64,000 nt of DNA from Rhizobium sp. 007 (GTDB taxonomy: Bacteria; Pseudomonadota; Alphaproteobacteria; Rhizobiales; Rhizobiaceae). Each line of letters starts with the position of its first letter. Position 1 is the stretch's first letter. The notes beneath the pieces were generated by a model. The model made no database searches and had not been told where the DNA came from. It was given only the letters and a program-made list of their open reading frames with translations. The position numbers and the translations under genes were made by a program. This document shows positions 44,089 through 52,662 of this stretch, one piece after another. Location: assembly GCF_015353075.1 (NCBI RefSeq), contig NZ_CP064187.1, positions 2,852,001 through 2,916,000 of the forward strand, given 5' to 3'.

Positions 44089-45114
44089 TCAAGGAACGAA
44101 CCGTTTCAAACCCCACAGACGCATGAGCTCGGCTGGAGCGGAAATACCCGCGTCAAGGACATAGGGATCGAGCTTTCGTCCCCGGCCTTTCCCGAGATCC
44201 CGCACTGGAAGCCCATGGCCAAACCCCTGTAACAAGTAGAGCGACACCCGAAAACGTCCGTCTTGTTCCCACCGGACAAGCGTACCCCAGGGCTGGACAA
44301 CTGTGCGGCGCATTTCTTCCGGGATGCCGGCGACCTCGAGCCATTGGGCAACGCATGCCTTCGCGTTAACGGACTTCACCACGCGGTCTTCTGTTCCTTG
44401 CCATATGGAGACCGGTGGCCATACGCTCTGCGCAGGCGAAGCCGCTTTGACTGGGCTGCCCCATCCGCCCGGTGGAGGCGCGGTGCCGGATTTCATCGCA
44501 CGCAAAGCGGATACTGCGTCCCTTGCTGTTCCAAAGGGCATTCCGGCGACGATCGCGCCCCCGGCAAAGAGGCCGGGATATGTTGCGATAAGGGCCGATG
44601 TCATTGCTCCCCCCGCAGATAACCCCGCAATGTAGACCCGGGACCGATCGATCCGGTGGCGCTCAATTGCATGTTCGATCATCTGCCGGACAGACATCAG
44701 CTCGCCGCGGTCGCGCGCCACGGCGCTTGGCCGAAACCAGTTGAAGCAGCCATGGGGATTGTTGGCATTCGTCTGTTGCGGATAAAGAAGGACAAATCCG
44801 CGCTGGGCAGCGAGCCTGGAAAATCTGCTTGAAGCGTCGAAGCTCTCAGGCGTCTGCCGGCAGCCATGAAGGATCACGACGAGCGGCGGCTTTGCTGGCA
44901 ACCGCTTCGGAAGAAAAAGTTTCATTCCAAGGCGTCCGGGGTTACTGCCGAAGCCGACCACCTCCCTAAGGAGCGGATTTGCGCCGCTTTTCGATCTGGT
45001 CGACGTGGATCTCGTTTTCGTCTGCGAACTTTTCCAAGCCTTTTCGAAGAGGCTCTGAAACTTCTTTTGCGTCTTCAATAATCGCGAGAAAGACTTCGCA
45101 AATCGCACCTTCAC
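44089..45114 (-). CDS. PHB depolymerase-family esterase
   Basis: A 341-residue alpha/beta-hydrolase of the PHB depolymerase/LpqC family. Oxyanion region LVVILHGCRQTPESFD, the nucleophile motif IAGLSAGGAMTSAL (Ser), a late Asp/His region (WQGTEDRVVKSVN, GFGHGLPVRDLG). The N-terminal ~45 residues are basic (KSFSRLLKTQKKFQSLF) rather than a clear signal peptide. It may hydrolyse polyhydroxybutyrate or phenolic esters. PHB genes often accompany phosphate and polyphosphate metabolism, but no regulatory link is seen. Confidence 0.85.
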   Translation of the reverse strand: MKVRFAKSFSRLLKTQKKFQSLFEKAWKSSQTKTRSTSTRSKSGANPLLREVVGFGSNPGRLGMKLFLPKRLPAKPPLVVILHGCRQTPESFDASSRFSRLAAQRGFVLLYPQQTNANNPHGCFNWFRPSAVARDRGELMSVRQMIEHAIERHRIDRSRVYIAGLSAGGAMTSALIATYPGLFAGGAIVAGMPFGTARDAVSALRAMKSGTAPPPGGWGSPVKAASPAQSVWPPVSIWQGTEDRVVKSVNAKACVAQWLEVAGIPEEMRRTVVQPWGTLVRWEQDGRFRVSLYLLQGFGHGLPVRDLGKGRGRKLDPYVLDAGISAPAELMRLWGLKRFVP

Positions 45115-45222
45115 CGGCTACGTCCTTACCACGAGGTCTTCGACGCTTCTCCCGTCGCCAAAGGCAACCATCGACAGACAAGCTTCAAACTTCTAACGCT
45201 ATTCGCAATGGTCCAGCAGCCA

Positions 45223-45768
45223 TCAGACGTTAGACGAAGGCGGAGCGGATGGGACGAGCGGTTCGGCAGCGAGGGCCTGACGTAGGCGCTCCTCTTGCTC
45301 CGGCGACAGCGACGAGCGCAGGACCTTGGCATGCTCACCCTTGAATGCTTCCAGCACCTTCTCGGGCTGCGCCTTCCGGACGAGAAGGAACAGCGCCGAG
45401 CTACTGGCGGGGATCGCTTCGGCCAGCCGCTTGATGAGATCGTCGTCGATCCCATAGTCGGTTATTGAACCGGCAAGCGCGCCCGAGCCGGCGCCGAAGG
45501 CGCCACCGAGGACCATGCCCGCCAGCGGGTTGAGGAACAGGAGACCGACCAGCGATCCCCACAGAGCACCAGAAACGCCGCCGCTAGTCGCGCCGGCCGC
45601 GGTAAGATTGATGCTTTGCTTCAGGCGGACCTTGCCCGAACTGTCGCGGACTGCGACGACGGCGTCTTCCAGATCGACAAGGTATTCCTTCTCGAGTTGG
45701 ACAAGCCGGTTGAGAATGGCGTCCGCCTTGTCGGCGGTATCGAAACCGAGCACTACGAGTTCTGACAT
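45223..45768 (-). CDS. DUF1269 membrane-associated protein
   Basis: A 181-residue DUF1269 protein: ELVVLGFDTADKADAILNRL at the start, a glycine-rich hydrophobic middle (SGGVSGALWGSLVGLLFLNP and AGMVLGGAFGAGSGALAGSI) and KRLAEAIPASSSALFLLVRK near the end. The family is known in stress responses, with a predicted membrane association; role not defined. GGAG precedes ATG 45768; the longer open frame upstream is unrelated sequence. Confidence 0.82.
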   Translation of the reverse strand: MSELVVLGFDTADKADAILNRLVQLEKEYLVDLEDAVVAVRDSSGKVRLKQSINLTAAGATSGGVSGALWGSLVGLLFLNPLAGMVLGGAFGAGSGALAGSITDYGIDDDLIKRLAEAIPASSSALFLLVRKAQPEKVLEAFKGEHAKVLRSSLSPEQEERLRQALAAEPLVPSAPPSSNV

Positions 45769-46331
45769 CGAGTTTCTCCGCGTTGGTATCCCGACAGGAC
45801 ATAGCAGCCAAGTGGATTTCGTCCATGTCTGTGCATCGAGTCGGCTGCTTGCTGCGCCTTGCAGCGATGAAGTTGGCGCGGAATTGTCCTTCGATACTTC
45901 GAGCCACAAGGCAATATGCTGCAACAAGGTAAGACAGCGATCAAACTCCTCCCAACTCCTGCTGTTCGGCTTCATAAAACTGTCATCGAACCTCGGCATT
46001 GATTTATCGATTTCCGATATCGGTATTCGAAGGGCTTTCGATGCAGGACGGGACTCATCGCGTACTCTTCTTTCTCGCCGCAATTCCGCGCGCAGTGCGA
46101 TGGCTGAAGCCATTTTGGCTAAAGCGAAGTACTATTGTTGGGTCACGATCATCGCCTCATCCACAGGCTGGCGACGGTGAGATAGCTGGAAGCGGTTTTG
46201 ATATACACGAATCTGCCCTTCAAATCGGTCTCGGCCCTAACAGCAACAGCAGCTCGCTAGTCATTTGGATGTGATTTTCCAGAGACACCTCTTGTTGGAA
46301 TTGTTTCAAAAAGCAACGATGGAGAACCGCC
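45769..46331. other. Intergenic region upstream of phoX
   Basis: About 560 bases between the divergent DUF1269 and phoX genes. No gene is recognised. A lone CTGTCAT 7-mer (PHO half-site) lies at 45980-45986, about 350 bases before phoX, without a good second half. Confidence 0.4.
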
Positions 46332-48224
46332 ATGACTGATATCGACACAAGCAAGTTGTCCTGGGACGAATGGGACGAGTTGCAGAATCCGCCCCCGGCC
46401 GAAACCGATTTCGACCGAGTCGTCGAATCGGCCATCTCGCGCCGCGGCTTCCTCAGGGGCATCCTGGCCATAGGCTCCGCTGCTGCGGCCATGGGGACGC
46501 TCGGCAATCTGACGTCCTCCACCTCGGCCCAAGCGCAGGAAGCCGCTTCGCGCTTTGCGTTCAAGCCGATCCCGGTCTTCACCGACAACACTGTGCATGT
46601 CCCTGAAGGCTATTCATGGAAGCCGTTCGCCAAGTGGGGCCAACCGCTGTTCTCCAACGTTCCGGATGTCGACCCGGCCAACGGCGTCAGCGTCGAGAAT
46701 TCCGACAAGGTCTTCGGCGAAAACACCGACGGCATGGAACTGTTCGTGATCGGTGACCATCAGGTGATCGCCGTAAACCATGAATACGTGAACAACGAAA
46801 CCAATCTTCCGAACAATGAAAAGGGCATGCCGAAGAGCGCCGACGACGTGAAGATTCTGCAGAACCTGCAGGGAGTCACCGTCATGGAAGTCGCCGAGGG
46901 GAACAACGGCTGGGAAGTCGTGCTCGACAGCCCGTTCAATCGCCGCATCACCCATCTGACGCCCATAAAGATTTCCGGCCCGGCTGCGGGCTCCGATCTC
47001 ATCAAGACTGAAGCCGATCCGAACGGCACTGACTGTCTCGGAACCTTCAACAATTGTGGCGCCGGCAAGACGCCATGGGGCACCTATCTCACCTGCGAGG
47101 AAAACTTCAACGGCTACTTCGGCTCCACCGATCCGAACTTTGCCATGCCCGACGACTTCAAGCGCTACGGCATTGCAGCCGAAACGCGTTATGGCTACGA
47201 GACCTTCGATCCTCGTTTCGACATCTCGAAAAACCCGAATGAGCCACGCCGCGCCGGCTATGTCGTGGAAATCGATCCGTCGGACGCATCGTCAACGCCG
47301 GTCAAGCGCACCGCGCTCGGCCGCATCAAGCATGAAAACGCCGCTGTCGTGATTGCCCGCGACGGTCGCGTCGTCGTCTATATGGGCGACGACGAGCGTG
47401 GCGAATTCCTCTACAAGTACGTCTCGAACGGCATCTACGTTCCGGGCGGCGACACCTCCAAGCTACTCGACGAAGGCTCGCTTTACGTCGCCAAGTTCTC
47501 CGACGACGGCAATGGCGAGTGGCTGGCCCTCACCCCGGAATCGACCGGCATGAAGACCGACGAAATTTACGTCTTCACGCGCCAGGCTGCTTCGAAGGTC
47601 GGCGCCACCACCATGGACCGCCCGGAATGGGTCGCCATCAATCCGGTCGCCATCGAAGCCTATTGCGCCCTGACCAACAATACCAATCGCGGGGTGAAGA
47701 AGAATGCCGGTGGCGACGAAATGCCGGTCGGCGGCGCGAACCCGCGCGAGAAAAACGCCTACGGCCAGATCGTGCGCTGGTATCCGGAAAACGAGGACCA
47801 TGCCGATGGCAAGTTCAAGTGGGACCTGTTCGTCATGGCCGGCAATCCGGACGTCCACAAGGACGCCTATGCCGGCTCGTCCAACATCAATTCCGGCAAC
47901 ATGTTCAACTCGCCGGACGGCATGATGTTCGACACGACCGGTCTGTTGTGGATCCAGACGGACGGTGAAGACACCAACGAAGGCGATTTCCTCGGCCAGG
48001 GTAACAATCAGATGCTCGCCGGTGACCCGGCCACCGGCCGCATCGAACGCTTCCTGACCGGCCCGAAAGGCGCAGAGGTCACTGGTATGACCTGGTCGGC
48101 GGACAAGCGGACGGTGTTCGTCGGCATCCAGCATCCCGACGCACCCTTCCCGGATGGCGAAAGCAAGCTGCCGCGTTCGACCGTGGTTGCGATCAAGCGC
48201 GACGACAACGCGCTTGTTGGTTAA
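46332..48224 (+). CDS. phoX: PhoX-family alkaline phosphatase
   Basis: A 630-residue PhoX-like phosphatase. The N-terminal twin-arginine signal is SRRGFLRGILAIGS with an ALA-type cleavage region, so it is exported folded. The DUF839/PhoX domain has GTYLTCEENFNGYFG, GYVVEIDPSD, HENAAVVIARDGRVVVYMGD, NCGAGKTPWGTY and GNMFNSPDGMMFDTTGLLW (the Ca/Fe-binding and active-site region). It releases phosphate from organic esters in the periplasm. A terminator follows the stop. It complements PstS and the Na/Pi transporter on the same block. Confidence 0.9.
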   Translation: MTDIDTSKLSWDEWDELQNPPPAETDFDRVVESAISRRGFLRGILAIGSAAAAMGTLGNLTSSTSAQAQEAASRFAFKPIPVFTDNTVHVPEGYSWKPFAKWGQPLFSNVPDVDPANGVSVENSDKVFGENTDGMELFVIGDHQVIAVNHEYVNNETNLPNNEKGMPKSADDVKILQNLQGVTVMEVAEGNNGWEVVLDSPFNRRITHLTPIKISGPAAGSDLIKTEADPNGTDCLGTFNNCGAGKTPWGTYLTCEENFNGYFGSTDPNFAMPDDFKRYGIAAETRYGYETFDPRFDISKNPNEPRRAGYVVEIDPSDASSTPVKRTALGRIKHENAAVVIARDGRVVVYMGDDERGEFLYKYVSNGIYVPGGDTSKLLDEGSLYVAKFSDDGNGEWLALTPESTGMKTDEIYVFTRQAASKVGATTMDRPEWVAINPVAIEAYCALTNNTNRGVKKNAGGDEMPVGGANPREKNAYGQIVRWYPENEDHADGKFKWDLFVMAGNPDVHKDAYAGSSNINSGNMFNSPDGMMFDTTGLLWIQTDGEDTNEGDFLGQGNNQMLAGDPATGRIERFLTGPKGAEVTGMTWSADKRTVFVGIQHPDAPFPDGESKLPRSTVVAIKRDDNALVG

Positions 48225-48244
48225 TCGATGAGTCTCTCGACAAC

Positions 48245-48276
48245 GGAGGCGCCGACTTCGGCGCCTCCTCTTGTTT
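48245..48276 (+). terminator. Rho-independent terminator after phoX
   Basis: GGAGGCGCCG (48245-48254), loop ACTT, CGGCGCCTCC (48259-48268), then TCTTGTTT. A ten-base perfect stem with a T-rich tail 20 bases past the phoX stop. Confidence 0.85.
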
Positions 48277-48416
48277 CTAATGCGTTCAATCGCAGTTGAT
48301 ATCCGCTCCTTGCAGCGAGATCGAAGTCCAATGGACCAATCCTCACTGCCATGCGGCCTCGTTTTTCTTCTCGTAGTCACCGAATGCCTTCTTCAATCCG
48401 CCGAGAGGCGATCTGC

Positions 48417-48655
48417 ATGGTTCTCTGGATGATCCAGGAACTCGCGCACCGCGGCTACAAGGTCTCCGCCGGCACGTTCTATCCGATGCTGCACTCCATG
48501 GAGAAGAAGGGATACCTCACCTCGCGAACCGAACGCGTGACGGAACACACCGCAGGATTTACAACGCGACGCCGTACGGCGTTGCAGCTCTGGAGATGGC
48601 CAGGGAAAAGGCCAGGGAGCTGTTTCGTGAAGTCGTCGGCGGAAGCACTTCATGA
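48417..48655 (+). pseudogene. PadR-family regulator remnant
   Basis: From 48417 the frame reads MVLWMIQELAHRGYKVSAGT and FYPMLHSMEKKGYLTSRTER, the PadR winged helix. It is then broken; another frame continues RIYNATPYGVAALEMAREKA, RELFREVVGGSTS and stops at 48655. One frameshift near 48540 explains this. It directly precedes the chrA remnant, with which it would have formed a chromate-response operon. Confidence 0.65.
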
Positions 48656-49145
48656 AGAGGCAACCAGGCGTCCAAATGGCACGCCGGCCGAGGTCTTCTT
48701 CGCATTCCTAAAGCTTGGCCTGACATCCTTCGCCGGACCGATCGCCCGTCTCGGCTATTTCCACGACGAACTGGTCGTGCGCCGCAGGTGGATCGACGAA
48801 GCCGGCTATGCTTTCTTCCGGGCCCGCCTCAAGTCAGGTTGGGATCGCGCGCTCGGCCTCCTGCGGGACGGCCCGCTTGGCTCATTCGCCGCCCGGGTCG
48901 CGTTCACGTTGCCATCTGCGGTGCTACTGGTGGTTTTTGCAATGGCGGCGACGGCATTTGAGGGGCCAATTGGCACGGGCTTGCTGCATGGTCTGAAGAT
49001 GGTGGCCGTTGCGGTCGTGGCACAGGCGGTATGGGGCATGGCGAAGAGCCTGACACCTGACCGCGAACGCGCGAGCATCGCGCTCGCGGCTGTCGTCATC
49101 GTCGTTTTCGCTGCGGGGGCCACTGGCCAGATCACCAGGACATAG
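48652..49145 (+). pseudogene. ChrA chromate transporter, truncated and frameshifted
   Basis: The N-terminal half of a chromate transporter: FFAFLKLGLTSFAGPIARLG, YFHDELVVRRRW, then a shift of frame around GPASSQVG (48826-48850), then LGLLRDGPLGSFAARVAFTL and AVVAQAVWGMAKSLTPDRER, ending GQITRT with TAG. The start codon region also shows a shift, the FLPGP motif is partly lost, and the second half of ChrA is missing. It should be non-functional. Confidence 0.7.
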
Positions 49146-49157
49146 ATCGTCAGCTGC

Positions 49158-49685
49158 TCATGCGACGTCCGGTCTTTTGGAACTGGAGCCTTCCATCTGA
49201 CCGATCTCGTGAAGCTTGGCCGAGAGGCTCAGCCGTTCCAGACTTTCGACTGGAAGTGCAGCAAAGGCGGCGATGCGCAGCTTCATGTAGCGAAGCGTCT
49301 GGGCGAATGCGACCCGCTTGTCGGCATCGGTCCCTTCGACCGCCGCCGGATCATCGAGGCCCCAATGGGCGGTCATCGGCTGACCCGGCCACACCGGGCA
49401 TGCCTCGCCTGCCGCGTTGTCGCAGACGGTGAAGACGAAGTCGAGCTGCGGGGCGTTCTTGGTTGCGAACTCGTCCCAGCTCTTCGAGCGCAGGCCGTCA
49501 ACCGGATAGTTGTGACCCCGCAGGGTCTCGATGGCGATGGGATTCACCTCTCCTTTCGGGAAGCTGCCCGCGGAGTAGGCATTGAACTTCACCGCACCAT
49601 CCTTTCTCAGGACGCTTTCGGCAATGATCGAACGGGCTGTATTTCCGGTGCAGAGAAAAAGAACATTGAATTTCGTCTTGGTCAT
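49158..49685 (-). CDS. arsC: Arsenate reductase ArsC (LMW-PTP, thioredoxin-coupled type)
   Basis: A 175-residue arsenate reductase. The CX5R active-site loop is CTGNTARS (Cys12, Arg18), followed by AYSAGSFPKGEVNP and the second and third cysteines (VFTVCDNAAGEACPVWPGQP, Cys88 and Cys96) that form the disulfide cascade. It reduces arsenate to arsenite in the cytoplasm using thioredoxin. The ATG overlaps the arsR stop. No efflux pump (ArsB/Acr3) follows here, so arsenite would need exit elsewhere, or AioBA oxidises it in the periplasm. The long open frame upstream is arsR read wrongly. Confidence 0.92.
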   Translation of the reverse strand: MTKTKFNVLFLCTGNTARSIIAESVLRKDGAVKFNAYSAGSFPKGEVNPIAIETLRGHNYPVDGLRSKSWDEFATKNAPQLDFVFTVCDNAAGEACPVWPGQPMTAHWGLDDPAAVEGTDADKRVAFAQTLRYMKLRIAAFAALPVESLERLSLSAKLHEIGQMEGSSSKRPDVA

Positions 49686-50035
49686 GGGGACACCTTTAGT
49701 GGCGGACAGCATGGTGAGAGTTCGGCGATCAGCGGCTCGCAGAGCTCGGCCCTGCCTCCGCAGCAATCCTTGACGAGATAGAGGGTAAGCTCGCGCAAGG
49801 CCGCGATGTCCGCCCGGTAGACGACGAGGCGGCTGCGGCGCTCGGGACGGATAAGCCCTGCACGGGCGAGAATGCTCAGATGCGACGACATCGTGTTCTG
49901 CGGCACCGCGAGCGTCTTCGCGACATCGCCCGCCGGGAGTCCGTCGGGTTCGTGCCGGACGAGCAGATTGAAGGCCTGAAACCTCGTCGGCTGAGCGAGG
50001 GCGGCCAAGGCAAGGATCGCATTTTCTTGTTCCAT
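49682..50035 (-). CDS. arsR: ArsR-family arsenic-responsive repressor
   Basis: A 117-residue winged-helix repressor: AALAQPTRFQAFNLLVRHEP, GDVAKTLAVPQNTMSSHLSI (recognition helix) and LARAGLIRPERRSRLVVYR. Metalloid-binding cysteines cluster at the C-terminus: CC at 91-92, Cys99 and CC at 109-110. This placement is a variant of ArsR in which arsenite binding releases DNA. It heads the arsR-arsC operon and faces aioX. The inverted repeat at its start is the likely operator. Confidence 0.9.
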   Translation of the reverse strand: MEQENAILALAALAQPTRFQAFNLLVRHEPDGLPAGDVAKTLAVPQNTMSSHLSILARAGLIRPERRSRLVVYRADIAALRELTLYLVKDCCGGRAELCEPLIAELSPCCPPLKVSP

Positions 50036-50057
50036 ATATCCAGATTGCCGGATATAT
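50034..50057. promoter_or_regulatory. Candidate ArsR operator
   Basis: ATATATCC (50034-50041), eight bases, GGATATAT (50050-50057): perfect inverted repeat overlapping the arsR start codon. Position and symmetry fit ArsR autoregulation; it could also shield the divergent aio side. Confidence 0.6.
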
Positions 50058-50091
50058 CGATAGAGTCAATATTCTTCGGAATAAGTGCGAC

Positions 50092-50223
50092 GTGAAGTTA
50101 ACGAATCTCAAGCTGGTTCCGTTCTGGCTCTGCGTTGCCCTGGGCGCCGCGCAGCTTGCAGCTGTCGTTATCTATCTGAGTATGCACTTGATCTGCGCTT
50201 TTTCAGTTGGAATCCCGCAGTAG
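50092..50223 (+). CDS. Possible 43-aa single-pass membrane protein
   Basis: GTG 50092 opens a 43-residue frame (KLTNLKLVPFWLCVALGAAQ, then LAAVVIYLSMHLICAFSVG) that forms one clear membrane helix and ends at TAG 50221-50223. The composition is that of a real membrane segment, but the ribosome site is weak. It lies between arsR and aioX in the aioX direction. It could be a small protein or the relic of a larger membrane gene. Confidence 0.3.
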   Translation: MKLTNLKLVPFWLCVALGAAQLAAVVIYLSMHLICAFSVGIPQ

Positions 50224-50278
50224 GCGTCTAAACTGTCTGGACGGCCCGCTTGGGAGGAAGGGCCGCCGGGAGGAAGGG

Positions 50279-51196
50279 ATGGCACCGGGTTCCGAGGAGG
50301 ATCACTGTCGGCGCGCCGGCTGCACCCGGCGGACCTTCATGCGAAACATCGCGGCCGCGGCGACCACCTTCGCGGCGACGGGAGCACGCGGCGTTGAATC
50401 GATCGCTATGGCACGCGAGGGCTCGATCCGCTTCGGCCTCACCCCCGTCTTCCTGTCGAACGACCTCGAAGTTCTCGACGAACTTCAAGCGTATCTGGCG
50501 GCCGCCACCAGACGCGAAGTCCAGCTCGTCACCCAGCGGACCTACCAGGAGGTTACGGCGCTGCTGGTCTCGGGAAATCTCGATGCCGCCTGGATCTGCG
50601 GCTATCCCTACATGAAGTTCCGGGACGAACTCGAGCTTGTCGCCACGCCGGTCTGGCGCGGCAGCCCTCTCTACCAGTCCTACCTGATCATCGGCTCCGA
50701 CCGGGCGGCGTCGACGTTCGACGACTGCCGGGGCGACATCCATGCCTTTTCCGATCCCGATTCCAACTCAGGATACCTGGTCACCAAGACCTACCTTGCC
50801 GAAAGGCAGGTGTCGGAAGAGCGCTTCTTCCGCAAGTCGTTCTTCACCTACGGGCACCGCAACGTCATCCGAGCGGTCGCATCGGGGCTGGCAGATTCCG
50901 GGAGCGTGGACGGATATGTCTGGGAGGTCATGCGGGAGACCGAACCGGAGCTTGTGACAAGGACGAAGGTGCTGGTGAAGTCGAAATGGAACGGCTTCCC
51001 TCCGGTGGCCGCGCCCGCGCGGACGCTGGGATTTAAGTCCTTCCTTGCCATCCAGAACGCCCTGCTGACGATGACGGGGAGCGAACTGGGCAGGTCGGTC
51101 CTCAAGAAGCTCGAACTCGACGGCTTCACACGCGCTCCGCCAAGCACCTTCGACAGCATCGCCGCGAGCATGGATATCGTGCGGAGGCTCGGATGA
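50279..51196 (+). CDS. aioX: AioX periplasmic arsenite-sensing protein
   Basis: A 305-residue PhnD/substrate-binding-like protein. An N-terminal twin-arginine-like signal is seen (RRTFMRNIAAAATTFAATGA). The binding domain has FGLTPVFLSNDLEVLDELQA, QRTYQEVTALLVSGNLDAAW and ICGYPYMKFRDELELVATP, with a lone Cys at residue 107 in the mature domain; published AioX work points to a conserved Cys at about this position for arsenite sensing. GGAGGAAGGG precedes ATG 50279. It overlaps aioS by four bases. AioX presents arsenite to the sensor kinase AioS. Confidence 0.9.
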   Translation: MAPGSEEDHCRRAGCTRRTFMRNIAAAATTFAATGARGVESIAMAREGSIRFGLTPVFLSNDLEVLDELQAYLAAATRREVQLVTQRTYQEVTALLVSGNLDAAWICGYPYMKFRDELELVATPVWRGSPLYQSYLIIGSDRAASTFDDCRGDIHAFSDPDSNSGYLVTKTYLAERQVSEERFFRKSFFTYGHRNVIRAVASGLADSGSVDGYVWEVMRETEPELVTRTKVLVKSKWNGFPPVAAPARTLGFKSFLAIQNALLTMTGSELGRSVLKKLELDGFTRAPPSTFDSIAASMDIVRRLG

Positions 51197-52662
51197 ATGT
51201 CATCGAGCGCTTGAAACGGACTCCTCTGACCATTCGCGCTCCGGTGATGGTGGCGACGCTGATGATCGTCGTGAGCGTCATCATCTCCGAGCGGGTGCTG
51301 AACAGGCTGAACGAAATGCAGCAGCAGCACCTGGAAAGCGTCTTCGGCACCTATTTCGACGGTCTGTCCACGGCCCTTATTCCACCGGTGCTACGTCAGG
51401 ACGTGTGGGAAACGTACGACGTCCTCGACCGGACGCGCGTGGTGTTCAAGTCGGTTTCGCCGATCGAGACGGTCGTCACCGGCCGCGATGGGAGGGTGCT
51501 CGCCTCGAGCGATCCGCAGGCCATCCCCGTCCTTTCCGATCTCCCTTCCGAGTACTCCGCCAGGAACCGCCCGGATGAAATGGCGATCGACTGGGACGCA
51601 CATACTGGCTTCGGCGTCCGCCCTCTGATCTACCAGGGTAAGACGGTCGGCGCGATCCATGCCTCATTCGACATATCGCACCTGATCGCCGAGCGCCGAG
51701 ACATCCTTCACACGCTGCTTGCCACGAATGCAGCGCTTGCGGCGATCTTCGCCGCGATCGGTTACGTGCTCGCAAGGCGCATGGTCAAGCCAGTCACGAC
51801 GCTAGCGGAGCACATGCGCTCCGGCGCCGCGGGCACGCCTCACGCGATCGCCGTCGAGGAATTTCCAAGCCGGAGCGGCGAGTTCGCCGATCTCTTCCAT
51901 GGATTCAACACGCTGGTCGAGGCCGAGCGGGAGCGGAGCGCTCTGACGAACCGGCTGGCCGAGGAGGAGAAGCTCGCAAGCCTCGGCCGCCTCGCCTCGA
52001 GCATGGCGCACGAGATCAACAATCCGCTGGGCGGCCTCTTCAACTCCATCGACACCTTGAAGCGTCATGGAGCCGACGCCTCGGTACGGGAGATCAGCCT
52101 GTCGCTTCTCGAGAGAGGTCTCGGCGGCATCCGCGACGTCGTGCAGGCCGCGCTCGCGACCTACAGGCCGGACCGCTCCGACCGGCCTCTTGTCGTTCAA
52201 GACCTCGAGGACGTGCGCCTGCTCGCCGGTCCGGCCGTTTCGAGCCGAAGCCAGTCTCTGAACTGGAGTAGCTGTTCCGGCGAATTCTCCGTCGCTGCAC
52301 TGCCGGGATCGTCCGTCCGCCAGGCCCTGCTGAACCTCGTCCTCAACGCGAGCGCCGCGGCGGGAGAAGGCGGGACGATCAGCGTGCAGGTGACGCTGGA
52401 GGACGCCGGAACCACGCTGGTTTTATCGGTCTCCGATTCCGGTGCGGGGCTGACGCAGGCCGCCACCGCCGTCCTGACCTCGCCAGACCCGCTGACCGCA
52501 AGCCGAGCAGCGGGGGGTCTTGGACTGTGGATGGTGCGCAAGCTGGTCGACGACGCGTCCGGCCGGATCGAAGTGCGTGGCGGGGATGGAGCGGCGACCA
52601 TGGTCATAGTGCGCCTGCCGGTTTTGACGGCTACTAGGGAGGACGTCAGCGATGCAGCATGA
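51193..52662 (+). CDS. aioS: AioS sensor histidine kinase
   Basis: A 489-residue membrane kinase. Helix 1 lies at about residues 16-32, a periplasmic sensor domain spans residues ~35-170, and helix 2 lies near 175-195 (LLATNAALAAIFAAIGYVL). A HAMP-like linker follows. The phosphoacceptor H273 lies in SMAHEINNPLGG. The ATPase has the N box (QALLNLVLNASAAA), then VSDSGAGL and GGLGLWMVRKLV. It receives the AioX-arsenite signal and phosphorylates AioR. It overlaps aioR by 11 bases. Confidence 0.92.
   Translation: MNVIERLKRTPLTIRAPVMVATLMIVVSVIISERVLNRLNEMQQQHLESVFGTYFDGLSTALIPPVLRQDVWETYDVLDRTRVVFKSVSPIETVVTGRDGRVLASSDPQAIPVLSDLPSEYSARNRPDEMAIDWDAHTGFGVRPLIYQGKTVGAIHASFDISHLIAERRDILHTLLATNAALAAIFAAIGYVLARRMVKPVTTLAEHMRSGAAGTPHAIAVEEFPSRSGEFADLFHGFNTLVEAERERSALTNRLAEEEKLASLGRLASSMAHEINNPLGGLFNSIDTLKRHGADASVREISLSLLERGLGGIRDVVQAALATYRPDRSDRPLVVQDLEDVRLLAGPAVSSRSQSLNWSSCSGEFSVAALPGSSVRQALLNLVLNASAAAGEGGTISVQVTLEDAGTTLVLSVSDSGAGLTQAATAVLTSPDPLTASRAAGGLGLWMVRKLVDDASGRIEVRGGDGAATMVIVRLPVLTATREDVSDAA

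Noticed and set aside
50120..50140. Sigma-54-like TGGC ... TTGC upstream of aioX
   Set aside because: GG and GC elements are nine bases apart rather than ten, so it does not fit the consensus.
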